Shown here piece after piece: positions 23,648-34,239 of a stretch of 64,000 bases of DNA. The stretch lies in contig NC_045145.1 of NCBI RefSeq assembly GCF_008831285.2, positions 13,020,802-13,084,801 on the forward strand, read 5' to 3'. Below the pieces are notes generated by a model. That model had not been told where the DNA came from and searched no databases. It worked only from the letters and a program-made list of their open reading frames with translations. This DNA comes from Nymphaea colorata (taxonomy: Eukaryota; Streptophyta; Magnoliopsida; Nymphaeales; Nymphaeaceae). Each line of letters begins with the position of its first letter. Position 1 is the first letter of the stretch. Position numbers and translations under genes: made by a program.

Positions 23648-25873
23648 ATGTTAGCATGTATGCAATCAAGTATGTCTTCACAAAAGGCGGCATGTAATCA
23701 CATGATCAGATGTCTACAGAACAGCAGCAAGAGCAAATTAAGCAACAATTTGCAGGTGAATAGATGAATAACTGTTAACTCTGTCAAATTCCTAGGAAAC
23801 GAAGTATTATGAAAATAAAACAACTACCCAGCAAATTGATTGGCTAATTTGGCTTCGACCTAAGGCTTATAGGCATGGTGTTGAAGCTGTACACAGATAC
23901 TTGAGCAAAATCAAATAGAGAATGCTTCATATTAGGAAGAACCTTGGTTTTCAGTTGAGGTGGAAGTGAAATACCTAATAAGTAATAAGCATACATGCGT
24001 AGACATTGATGCTCTTGGCGGCTTTTAAATTTACCCTTTATGAAGTGTTAAGAGTTTCCCAATGATGTATAGACCATCAAAACTTCTATGCCCTTGCCAA
24101 TGAAGAGCCGCTTAGCTTGGTATTTTTCTGCTTTTTCTGTCCTGATCCTTTATCAGAATTAGTTGCATTTCTTTCTGTGATCTTCTTTGCAATAGAACCT
24201 AGCAAGTCCATTCAATGTAGGAGGTAACTAGAGGTACGATGGATCCTGTGGACAAAAAGGGTTTTGCACTTGCATTTTGCTTCTATTTCATTATCCTTTG
24301 CTATTGTTCTCTTGACAGAACAGTGCACTAAAATAAATCAAGCAATGATCCTGTTAGAGCAGACATTTCGTGCTTGAGTTATATATCGATATCATTATTT
24401 TTTAAGGACCATGTGAGCCAATCATGGTGTTATCTCCAAGAACCACAACACTCTAAGATCCTTTCACATTTTCACTCCTTTATGTTTAGTAATAAGTCCT
24501 AATTCGGATTGCGTACGCCCATGTTCAATTACCCTATTTTTTTTGTCTAGGCAGGGCCTATCCACTGGTGGTAATTTGAAAAGCAAGGCAACATCATTCA
24601 CAAGGGAGGGGAGAAAACAACTTTTCTCTGTTCTACAAAGTGCAAGAGGTTCAACAGGTGAATGCTATCTTCTTTATCTGTTGTTTGCAAGGTGGTCGGT
24701 TCAAAATTCTTGTTTTTCATGAGTTAAAATTTTAATATCTTTCTTCGATATGTTTAAATCTCATTGTCTTTTTTAAATTTCAGATTTTTCGTTTTAGCTT
24801 ATTGAGAAGATGATGAAAAATATTCAAGATAATTTTTTTTTGGTTTTGGAGTTTATAAATGTATTCGTTTGCTACATTTTGAGTTATGATCTATGTTACA
24901 CGGGGGAGGAGTACCCGCCCGGTACCGGTACGGGCTTGGGTACGCCAATAGTGCGGCGTTGACCGTACCGGGTACGGTCAACGCACCGGAGGCCATATCC
25001 ATCTTTTTTTGGACACGGTCAAATTTGACCAAGTCCAAAAATGTCTATTTTTAATTTTATCGATTATTTAATTTTATCTTTTAAAACCATTTTAACGTTA
25101 AAAAAAAGGAAAGTTCGAAACCCTTAAAACTTAAAACATGTTTTCGTTTTAAGTTTTAAGGGTTTCTGTCTTACCTCTCACCGAGCAGCGGCAGTGAAGG
25201 CAGGGGCGGCGAACGCAGGGGCGGAACGGCGATGGCAATGGCGACCGGCGATGGCAGCGGCGACCGGCGACGACAGACGGTAGGAGGCGACGGTCACGGT
25301 ATTTTTTTCGCTTTTTTCATTTTTCTTTTCATTTTCATCGGTTCCACCCCTCCCTTCGCCACCGGCAACGACCGCTGCCCCGGCGACGACGGCCACCCCT
25401 GTTTCTTTTCATTCTCTCCTGATATCATGAGTCGTGGTTGGTTTTCCTACTTTACTAGTGTTGTCGACCGATCGTTCTCACTATCCCATTTCTTCTTTTT
25501 CCTTTTCTTTGTATTCGTAAAATTGTTGCTTGCTGGACCTCTTTTTTTTCTCGTTTTCGAATTCATTCTTTTGTTTGGTTCAATTGACATGAAATTGTTT
25601 TATGTTTTTTTTTTCTTGAATTTAATGAACTTCATTGCTGGATTTTTCATAACATTGGAAATGTGTAGGAGTGAAACGAGCCCCTGGGTCTCTTGCTGAA
25701 CATCGGACTCAAACAGGGTTCAAGTGCTTTTTGTTCGTCTGATTCTTTGAACTTTTTTTCCCTTTTACGTTCTTCCTTCTTTCTTTTTTAAGGTTGGAGT
25801 TTATTAATCCAAGATCTTCCGTCTTTATGAGACCCAGGATTTTATGGAGTGTTTGGAATTATTCAATGTGTTG
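23648..25873 (+). CDS. Candidate split gene, four putative exons, function unknown
   Basis: Three short blocks join in matching phase with good splice sites. Exon A ends LSNNLQ at 23755, donor CAG|GTGAAT; its frame is open back to about 23600 with Mets at 23648, 23660, 23672 and 23702. Exon B is 24555-24657: acceptor TTTGTCTAGGCAG, peptide GLSTGGNLKSKATSF and REGRKQLFSVLQSARGSTG. Exon C is 25669-25717: GVKRAPGSLAEHRTQTG, with acceptor TGTGTAG. A possible exon D at 25793 starts LEFINPRSSVF and stops at about 25873. The phases (0, 1, 2) agree across all three junctions, which is unlikely by chance. The peptide is basic and I recognise no domain. NLR debris begins ~50 bp after the putative stop, so the gene may be truncated, or this may be a non-coding transcript. 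Confidence 0.4.
24957..25165. repeat. Cluster of three palindromes
   Basis: Three successive hairpins within 210 bp. (1) CGTTGACCGTACC-G-GGTACGGTCAACG at 24957-24983, perfect 13-bp arms. (2) GGTCAAATTTGACC at 25017-25030, bracketed by TTTTTGGAC (25006) and its inverse GTCCAAAAA (25033). (3) A perfect 20-bp inverted repeat, AAACCCTTAAAACTTAAAAC at 25118-25137 and its inverse at 25146-25165, with an 8-nt loop. They lie between candidate exons B and C. Just upstream is CGGTACCGGTACGGG-type DNA typical of a plant dispersed repeat. Confidence 0.85.
25166..25660. other. GC-rich then T-rich non-coding stretch
   Basis: 25190-25400 is rich in GGCGACGG/CGGCGATGG words, followed by T-rich DNA. An open frame across it translates to low-complexity glycine/aspartate then phenylalanine, and I do not regard it as a gene. 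It would form most of the intron between candidate exons B and C. Confidence 0.45.
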
Positions 25874-25924
25874 ATAATTTGATAAATGTGTTCGGCAATG
25901 AGAAATGTTTGAGTCTCCTATTGC

Positions 25925-27135
25925 AGATTTTGGGTGGGGCTTCTGAACAAAGTGGTGCGGTGGAGGCATTGGAACCTCCAATAAGGGAAAGATGCCAGCT
26001 TGGCATTTGAATACTGAGTATACCAAGCTACATTCACTAAAGCTAGAAAGATGCCATTTTTGAGAAAAACTAATAAGCATTACCCCGTTGAAAGTACTAA
26101 ATGTCATCAATTGCCCAGCACTATGTGAAATAGCTAGCATGCCTGCCTTGGAGTCGTTGAAGGTGGAGGAATGTTGCAGCCTAGAGCAATTACCTCATCA
26201 CATGCCTGCTCTCAAGTCGTTGAAGGTGTACGGACCTAATAGCTTGAAGGCTCTTGTTAACTTTCCTTTACTTGAGGAGTTGATGGTGGATGGTTTGCTC
26301 AACTGGGAAGGGTGGCCAGCAGATGGATTAGGGGAAACAACATTGACTTCTATGCCAAGGTTAAGAGAGGCAAATTTTTTGAATTGTCCAAAGATGCAGA
26401 CAGAAGGCTTGCTTGATGCTCTATTGGAGCTGGCCGGGCATGACAGTCAAGTGACTCTGCTCCAAAGTTTGTAAATTCCTTGAGCAACTGCCTAACCCCA
26501 TTGAGTTAAGGTTGGATCCAGACTCAGCAGTACTACAGCCATCGCCATTGCCATTAGAGGTATCAACATTTCTACCCTCCCTCAAGTCTCTGTTTTGAAC
26601 GACACAAATGTTGATGAGGTCTAATTGGGAAAGGGTACCTCAATGGTTGTGGGGTCTATCCCATCTGGAGACATTGTACCTAAACTATTTCTATGAGGAC
26701 ATCGGCTTGGAAGGCCACTGGCAATGCCTCTCAAAATTGAGATACCTAGAGCTTCAATACTTCCCCAAGCTGTAGTCTCTGGTAGACATTACTACCCACC
26801 AAAATGAAAATGATGCAGTAGCAACAACATGTCCCACGGATGCAAACGAACAGATCGCCTGCCTCTCGAAGCTTGAAAAGTTGGTAATTTACTTTTGTCC
26901 AGCACTCCATCTGCCACAGGAACTCAGAGACCATCTTGGGGAAATGTTATCCATCCTAGGGGCTAAAGTGGTTGAGGTGCTGTTATATCATGTTACAGAA
27001 CCTTTTCTGTTTCGTAAGCTGAAGCTTTCAGTATTTACATATGTCCTGCACTTGATCTGCCGCAGGAGTTATCTTGGAGGAAAGGTAACAATTATCCGAT
27101 ATGTTTTAGTGTTTAAAATCGGTGACAGATTGTAA
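25925..27135 (+). pseudogene. NLR (CC-NBS-LRR) pseudogene, 3' LRR end
   Basis: A frame opening with ASEQSGAVEALEPP matches the segment SEQKGLLEALEPP in the minus-strand NLR at 37943-41830. It continues into LRRs at 26088-26474: LNVINCPALCEIASMPALESL, CSLEQLPHHMPALKSLKVYG, PKMQTEGLLDALLELAGHD. After a stop at 26472 homology continues to ~26960 in broken frames: VPQWLWGLSHLETLYL, LEGHWQCLSKLRYLEL, CPTDANEQIACLSKLEKL, CPALHLPQELRDHLGE. NLRs are intracellular immune receptors in which the LRR senses effectors or holds the protein inactive. The CC and NB-ARC parts are missing and several stops occur, so only the tail of a dead gene remains. Confidence 0.85.
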
Positions 27136-27336
27136 CTATATTTTTTTTTGGTCAAGTATGAATCTTTTGCATTTTGTCGGCTCTTTTTTTCTCTCTCTTG
27201 TTTGATTTAGGTCTTGTATATTTTTTATGTCATGTTTTCCATATGCAAAAGTAGAGTGAATCTGAAAAAATCAATAGATTGCAACTGCTTTCAGCAAACA
27301 TGATAGAAGTCAATAGGACTTGGTCATGTTGGTGTG

Positions 27337-27700
27337 GTTTCACTGAGAACATCAGCTTGAGAGGCCACAGGAAATGCCTCCCGAAACTGAGAAAGCCAGT
27401 TCTTTTTTACTTCCCCAATGTCAAGTCTTCTGGTGGGTGCAAATAGTATTACTCCTCAACAAAATGATGCGGTAGCAACCACATTTCTCACGGATAAACA
27501 GGAACAGATCGCCTTCTTCTAGAAGCTTCAATGGTTAAGAAGCCAAGAGACCATCTTCCTGAAGGGTTTACAATTACTAAAATGTTTTGTGTAAAAAATT
27601 GGTGACAGATTGAAACTAATTTTTTTTTTTGTTAAACGTGAATCTTTTTTGCTTTTTGTCGGCTCTTTTCTTTTCCTCCCGTGCTTGATTTAGGACTTGT
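27337..27700 (+). pseudogene. Second, shorter copy of the NLR 3' end
   Basis: Repeats 26695-27180 in order with internal deletions: GAGAACATCAGCTTGAGAGGCCAC, ACTTCCCCAATGTCAAG, CAAAATGATGCGGTAGCAACCAC, GAACAGATCGCC, GAGACCATCTTCC. It then repeats the downstream non-coding tail GGTGACAGATTG...TTTTGTCGGCTCTTTT found at 27120-27187. Sharing of the 3' flank shows a tandem duplication of the gene end rather than repeated LRRs. Stops and frameshifts make it non-coding. Confidence 0.8.
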
Positions 27701-27859
27701 AAAATTTTTATGCCATGTTTTCCATTTTCTCTTTCACCCACCACACAGTTGGTCTATTAGTTCTTAGCCCATCCAACCACCATTTAATTTTTATGCATCC
27801 ACATAATATTTTTCTTCCTTTATTTTTCTTGACTGTCACATCATGATAGAATGGACAGT

Positions 27860-27936
27860 CATAGTATGCATATATATATATATACACACATATATACACA
27901 TATATATGTATATATATATGTGTGTGTGTATATAGA
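27860..27936. repeat. (TA)n/(CA)n compound microsatellite
   Basis: Alternating TATATATA, CACACA and GTGTGTGT blocks with inverse symmetry. Confidence 0.85.
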
Positions 27937-27989
27937 GTTCCAAATCTATTGGATCCATATCCAAATCCTGTAAGGTTGTTAGCAGAGAT

Positions 27990-28800
27990 GCTCACTTCCT
28001 ATTGTATTGCTGAGTCCTCCACCTAAGGCTAATATTGGCAAATATTAAAATCTCTAAGTAAGTGGGCTTGTATTCTTAACTCTTGAGAAGATGCAGCCAG
28101 TACTATATACATTCCTTCACGATCATTTATAGCTCATGCATTTAAAGATTTCCTTTTAATTCAGGGGGATATATTGAAGTATTAAAATTTTAAATCGTTT
28201 GCAATCTGTAAGGTTCTAAGAAATCACACCAACATGTGCATATAAAGCTTTTTGGCATCGCTTGTTTTATAAGGAAGCAGGCCTACTGATGGGTCATTCT
28301 TGAATCAAAATTTCAGAATTATGATTTTATCATATGGGTAGGATTATGAGTGGAGAATCTTAAAAGTTTTTTCTTCTCTCTTGGCACATGTTACAATGAT
28401 TTTAATACATCAATTTCAGAATTTTAGTTCTTGCTCTATCAAACACATAATTTTCAATTTTAAAATCAAAGTTCCAGATGATCAAAGGGATACTAGAATT
28501 GAAAGTTTCATTCCAATTCTAATTGAAGGTGAAATTTTGTTTCTATAACATAAGGTCAACATCTTAAACTTAGTCCGCTAAGGCTTTCTATAAGTGTTTA
28601 TGGCATCATTGAAGGTGGTTCCACGAAAAGTTGGAGGTGGCTATTAAGTTCCTTCTAAGCAGGGCCAAAAGGTTAAAAAATTGGCTTTCTGCATGCACTC
28701 TTCACAAGGTTGCGCTCTAAGAGATCATTCGGTTGCCATGGAATCTGCCTAAGAGAACCCATGCATTCTGTTTTAAAAATGATTTTCAATTCAAACCCTG
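27990..28800. other. Intergenic DNA
   Basis: AT-rich; no open frame, repeat or RNA gene that I can support. Confidence 0.5.
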
Positions 28801-28807
28801 CCCACGG

Positions 28808-29055
28808 GATTGGGATGTCAACGGATCAGATTTTTATCGGATATACCCTTAATCATATCAATTTTTCCAAATATTCACATATTCCGATTCAAATACGAAA
28901 CAAAAAATTATATCCAAGTCTGAATCTGAAATCTGAAATCTGACTTTTACAATCCAAATCCAGTTTTTATATTTATGTTCAAATCCGAATCTGAATCTTA
29001 TCGAATATTTAATGTATATCTCAATCCAAATATGAATGGATGTCATTTCTTAAAT
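28808..29055. repeat. Dispersed repeat family A, copy 4 (right end truncated)
   Basis: Begins TTGGGATGTCAACGGATCAG. It continues with GAATCTGAAATCTGA and CAAATCCGAATCTGAATC words and fades near TGAATGGATGTCATTTC. The right terminus is not complete. Confidence 0.5.
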
Positions 29056-29059
29056 CCAT

Positions 29060-30118
29060 ATCCAAACTTCTATTTTTTGGAATTTTTATGATGAGATTGA
29101 GGGTATCAAACAAAACCTAAAAACAAAAATGTTTATTAACATAAAAAGGATTTGCTCAACATTCACTTTTGTCTTAGAATATAGATGGGATGTTCCTCAC
29201 TTTTTCTACAATCACATATGTCCTACAACCACATAAAATTTTGTAAGATAATATCGGGTCCAACTAATTGACTCGGATATGATCTGTTTGTTCATGGGCC
29301 TCAAGTGAATTTTTGCACCTAAACGTGGGAAGGCAACGAGGGCGTTATTTCACATTCAACTGCTTTTCTCTCCCCCTCTTTTGCCATTACTCATGGATTC
29401 CACATAAGTAAATTACCCTTGACACTACAGACGTATTACATTATTGCCATTTTTATGGGAGGTTAAGTTTTTTTATTTCGCGAAATTTTTTTTTAATCTA
29501 ATTTATGGTAGACTGTTCAAAATGCTTCTATAAAATTAGTCGAAGTCACACATAAACATTTTATTAAAAAAACACATAAACACTTGCAGTTGACTTAAAT
29601 CATCCTAAACTTTGTTTAATTAATTTAATTGTTTAAGAGAGAGAAAATAGTTTCGTTATATATTATATTTTTCAACATGTCCTTGTCCAAATGAGTTTGT
29701 GTTCGAAAAGTTTCCTATGTATTCCGGTGAGTTGTTGAAATTCTTTATATAAGAAAAAAGGAAATGTATGTCCTCAGGAACGAATTTTAAAATTAGGGTA
29801 AAAAGAAAATGAAAAAAGGTCAAGAAGTGTTTGTTTATAAAAGTACTTGTACACATTGATAGAAATTTTAAAAAGGCCAAATGTATTTAAGGTGACCGTA
29901 TTTAAAAGCTAAAAGTGGTTATCATTTTAATTTAGAGGAGAAGGGATGTACAATTTTTTGCCTTGGCTATACTGTACCACTGGCACAAGCAACGTAATCT
30001 TTACTTTTTTCTCATTAGCTCAAAGCACCCTATTTTTTAAAGACGACGAATCTCTTCAAGAGCAACGATGGGTATTTCTTTTTTGAGGATGAATAATCTC
30101 TAGTTAAGGGTAGAGCTA
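29060..30118. other. Intergenic DNA
   Basis: AT-rich with no gene recognised. The only open frame of size (29656-29880, minus) is low-complexity F/N-rich and not convincing. Confidence 0.5.
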
Positions 30119-30119
30119 A

Positions 30120-30530
30120 GGTTGTCGATGGATCCAATATCCGACAGCATTAGACATGGAAAGAAAAAAGAAAAAAAAAAGTTGACATCCGATTAAGAAA
30201 TTGGATGTATTTGGATTTTAAAATTGTCACTAGATCAGATTTGGATTTGAATTTATATGTAAATGTACAAAATTATAAAAACTTTAAAAATTTATATGTA
30301 ACTGTAAAAAATTCAAATTTAATATATATATATATATATACATATATATAATTTGAAATTTTTTATTTCAGCCCCTCTTAAAATTTTGAAACTATATTTG
30401 GCCCTTGCGACAAAAAAAATTCTGCTTTCACATATCAAAATATGGTTTGGATTTCATTTTATAATTAAAGGTTGGATTCCGACTATGATCATGTTAAAGT
30501 AAAAGCCAGATATCCGATTAGATCCAAACT
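30120..30530. repeat. Dispersed repeat family A, copy 5, with inserted MITE debris
   Basis: Starts AAGGTTGTCGATGGATCCAATATCCGAC and ends near AGATATCCGATTAGATCC. The centre holds a (TA)n tract at 30321-30352 and, at 30360-30430, CCCCTCTTAAAATTTTGAAACTATATTTGGCCCTTGCGAC. The latter is the interior of the CAGGGGCGGA MITE family, so one repeat appears nested in another. Confidence 0.45.
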
Positions 30531-31944
30531 GTAAATTTAAAATTTGCATGCACATAAACTTGTCTTCCATTAAGTTCAAATCTTAATTTTGAAACTAAGT
30601 ATTTGAACTTCTAATAAATCGAATATGATAATAAAGTCAATTTTGTTTGAATTTGATGCAACAGAGTATCTTTTGTCTACTGGCCATACACTCATACAAA
30701 GTACGGGAGAGAATGGAATTGCTTTTAGAAAGATATAAAAGACATCCACATCTTCTCTTCAACTTGTGGCATTTTTTATTTGTGTTTATGAAGAGAGACA
30801 GGGGGAGGGAGATGCTATCTGCAGATAAATAGTCCGACATCAAGGAAGAAAAGTAGTTGTGGGGGTCTTGTAAGAGGAGCTCCAATCTGCCCAGTAGTCG
30901 AGGACACTTAGCACTTGAGGCAAATATTCTACCCAAGTATTTCTTTCTTCTTTAGCTAGTTTTATTCTTTAGCTAGTTTTATTCAGTCAGTGGCCTTTTT
31001 GTTAGTATCAGTTGTTCCACGTCAAAATTAAAAATTAAATTTGTGTGAAACCAGCAAGAAATCCTAGCTTGCATGTCTACCTTCTCTAGAGTCCCTCACC
31101 TTCACGCCGTAAGCCAGCTCACTCATTCTACTACGGAGACAGACCACGTCTGCCAACGTTATTTTTGCATGTCGCTGGGATTCAGATCCATTGGAATCTG
31201 ATACCCATCGGACCCAGTTACAAAACTGTACCAAATCCGAATTCAATTATGAATCAGAATTGTTTGACTTCTTCTTCTTTTGGAGTTTTCTTTTAAGAAC
31301 TCTTTTCTGTTTTTGACATCTCAGAATTGTCGCGAACTCACATTTAATGTTCTTTAAATAATGAAAAAGACATATTCATGAGGACCTAATTTTACTATAA
31401 TTCTTAAACTTAGATTATATTTAAAATTACAATAACGTTAAAGTTATACTTAATCCTTTTTCAGTTTAGAAAAGTTTGCAAGTCATATTTTTCATATTTG
31501 ATTTTTTTTCAATGTAATGTTCGTCCATTTCCTTTTTTTAAACCATTTAAAAACTATTGAAAAATATGGATTATAAAACACTGCGAGAAGGCCGCCTGTG
31601 TGCTGGCAACCAGCTGCTCACCAGCAGAGCAAGAGTGACGGGATGTGGGTGGGGCGCAGGGGCAGAAAATGTTGGGCATGTGAGTATTTTGAAATGAATT
31701 CTCCCCTTTCCATCCAAACCTCTCCATTTGAGAGATTCAAAACAAAGACAGTTTTCCTTTCCTTTCTCTCCCCTTCCTTTCTTTTCTCTCTTCTCTACAC
31801 ATTTTTTCATGGACCTTTCCTTTCCCTTCTCCAATTCCTTCCATCCAAACACCTTTTCCTATTTCATTTCCTTCCTTTTCCACTCATTTCCTTCAACCAA
31901 ACAGGCTGTCAGTGGCAGACCTACTCTGTTGATCAGAAGCACTA
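30530..31944. other. Intergenic DNA, partly pyrimidine-rich
   Basis: No gene recognised. 31735-31890 is C/T-rich (TTTCCTTTCCTTTCTCTCCCC) and ends with AACCAAACAGGCTGTC. That resembles the right end of Tourist-type MITEs, but no left partner was seen. Confidence 0.4.
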
Positions 31945-32160
31945 GTGAGCTTACAACCATTTGAACTTGAAGTCTAAATTAGGAGCAATTACATTATGCT
32001 TTTCCCCAAGCTGTGCTTTTCCAGCTGAAATAACATTTATCATTCTTTTAAAACCTTTTATTAACAAATCTCCCTTTATTCTATCCAAGCAATTCAGTTC
32101 ACCAAAGTTACATCCGTTGTGTTTTCGCCATTGTTGCTCACAAGAAGCTTGTTCCAAGAA
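31945..32160 (-). pseudogene. NLR fragment: linker before the LRR
   Basis: The minus-strand peptide at 31951-32157 contains CNFGELNCLDRIKGDLLIKG, then a run ending KAQLGEKHNVI and LDFKFKW. This aligns with CNIRELKDLNKLKGYLLVERL...AHLKEKHELI...LDFKVG of the NLR at 37943-41830, the conserved C-x-x-x-E-L-x-x-L-N-x-L-x-G segment of CC-NBS-LRR proteins. About 65 codons survive. The LINE relic begins within ~170 bp upstream. Confidence 0.75.
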
Positions 32161-32329
32161 AAGTGAAAATCCATAACAAAATGTAGTGACAAGGTGTCAA
32201 GCAACAAAGTATCAAAAGAAAAAAGACGAAAATGACAAAAGAAGAACATTAGCAAAGAAGGCAAAACCAAATAAACAAAAAACAAGAAGAGGAGGCGGAG
32301 GAGGGGAGAAAGAGAGGGCTAGTCAAAGG

Positions 32330-34228
32330 CAGAAGTCATCCTGTGGTCAATGCAAAGAGCAAGGTGGACATCTACCTTCACAATGCATCCAATTAAAGCA
32401 ACACTCGTTGCTGTGTTCTTGAACATACTATTATTGCACTCTTCCCAATCCTGCCACCAATAGTTAGATGATTCAAGGCCACCAAGTAAGTTGCCAGCCA
32501 CTGCTGACTGAAGGTGAAGGTGAAGGAGAAAAGAGAAGAAGCTGCTGTAGGGAGAGGGGAGGGTGTGCAGGAGAGAAGGTCAAGTGGTAACAAGCAAGCG
32601 ACAAAAGAAATGGCAGTCAACAACAAAGTAGTGTCTCGATTCCGCAGAAAAGAGGCAAAGAGGACACTGGTTAGCAAGGTGAATCACAAGGCACTAGAGA
32701 TGGTTTAAGGTATTGATATGGCCAGCAAGAATGAGCCAAACAAAAACCATAGCATGGGGTGAATCATCAAAAAACCAAAGGGCATGACGGGGAGCCATGG
32801 AACACCTGAGCCAAAAGTAGAGGCAAAGGTGAATCAAGAAAGAAGATGAAATGAGCCAAGTAGGGGCGTGGTTTGGAGACAAGTGGGTGATAATCAGCAT
32901 AGCAAAGAAAATGTTATTTCAAATGTGTGATGCAGAACTGATAAGTCTAAGGGTGTGTCATGTGTGATGGGTGGGAAGTACAGATTTTGACAAAAAAAAG
33001 AGAATGGGCTGGTCGGAAGTAGCTAGATGTCATAACTAAGAACCAAGAAAGGCAGTACAAGTACGCATGAGGTCAAGAATGCCAAAACCCCCCAAGAGCC
33101 AAGGATGAGTAACAACCTTCGACGCACAAGACAATCCGAGCGGTGCTCACCTCCCTCAGAAAAGTGCTAGAGGAGATGATTGAGACTAGTGAATGTGGCA
33201 TCAGATGACTGGTAAAGACCAAGAGCATGGAGCACGATGGAGGCTAGACAATGCTAGACCAAGGTGATTCTACAGTGAATGAGAGGACGTTAGCCTACCA
33301 GTCTTGCTGCAACCAAAGCACGCTTCTGCAAAAAGTGCAGTTGCAGGATCGACATGGAAGAGTGACAGCTGACAATATCATTAATTGAAACCCAGAGGCT
33401 GAGTCAAAAAGCTGAAGCAACAACCAAACTCTAGCAATCTGCTGCGGAGAGGTAGTGTCAAAGATGATGAAATAGTCTGCATATTGAATGATGGAGAAAC
33501 AGAAAAAGCTAGGGAGTGGCAACACGTCGAAAAAGTTAGAATCTGACGAAGACTTGAAGAGGCTAGCAAAAGCTTCAGCAACAAGGTTAAAGGGAAGCGG
33601 AGAAAGGGGACAGCCCTCACGATGCCCATGATGCAATGAGCAGAACTGACCGACAGACTCATTAAAGGAAATGGCCATCTGAGCCCTGACAACTGGTCCA
33701 AAGTCGAACCCATGGAGGAGGAAGAAGAGGAAATCTCAGCTGACCGAATGAAAAGCTTTTGCGATATCAAGCTTAAGGATAAATGATGGAGAGCGGGAAG
33801 AGTAGATGCAATGGACAACCTCATTTGCTAAGAAGACTTGTGACGGAAGACATGACAAGATAGAGACGGGAAGCAAGAAGTCGAGCCATAAGCTTAATAA
33901 TGAGTGCCAAGGATAGAGATAGGGCAAAGGTCTCAAATACTGGAGGCGTTTGCCCTCTTAGGAATAAGAACACAGACAGCTCTGTTAAATTCCCCAAAGG
34001 GGATGGAGTTGGTACCAAACTCTTGAAAGAAGACCATGAAATCAGGCTGGTAACAGTGCCACAAGACTCAGAAGAATTCAAGAGGAAACCATTCGACACC
34101 AAGCGACTTGCCAGCCTTGAGGGCCCAAACTGCTGCCTTAATATCGTCAAGTTGAAAGGCATGCTCAGACCGATAAAATGTGAAAAGGAAGCCGGACGAG
34201 GATAGCAAAGATCTGCAGTGATAATCAC
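32330..34228 (-). mobile_element. LINE (L1-type) relic, RT to zinc-finger region
   Basis: Read on the minus strand from 34228 downward in broken frames. A RT N-terminal block ends IIKLMARLLASRLYLVMSSVTSLLSK. Then come FILKLDIAKAFHSVS (motif A region), REGCPLSPLPFNLVAEAFASL (motif B region) and YADYFIIFD where the catalytic YADD box belongs (second Asp replaced by Tyr). The zf-RVT region follows with VFVWLILAGHINTLNHL and CPLCLFS. Near 32350-32460 is WQDWEECNNSMFKN (W-x-E-R-N-x-R-x-F type). No endonuclease domain is present, which fits 5' truncation. Stops and frameshifts throughout. The long plus-strand frames here are antisense artefacts. Confidence 0.8.
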
Positions 34229-34239
34229 TTAAATTGGTA

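Noticed and set aside
25232-25699. 155-codon open frame
   Set aside because: Glycine/aspartate then phenylalanine low complexity; no family resemblance, and its 3' end overlaps candidate exon C in another frame.
32186-32708. Plus-strand K/R/E-rich frames
   Set aside because: Antisense to the minus-strand LINE zf-RVT region.
33900-34205. Plus-strand 101-codon frame
   Set aside because: Antisense of LINE reverse transcriptase.
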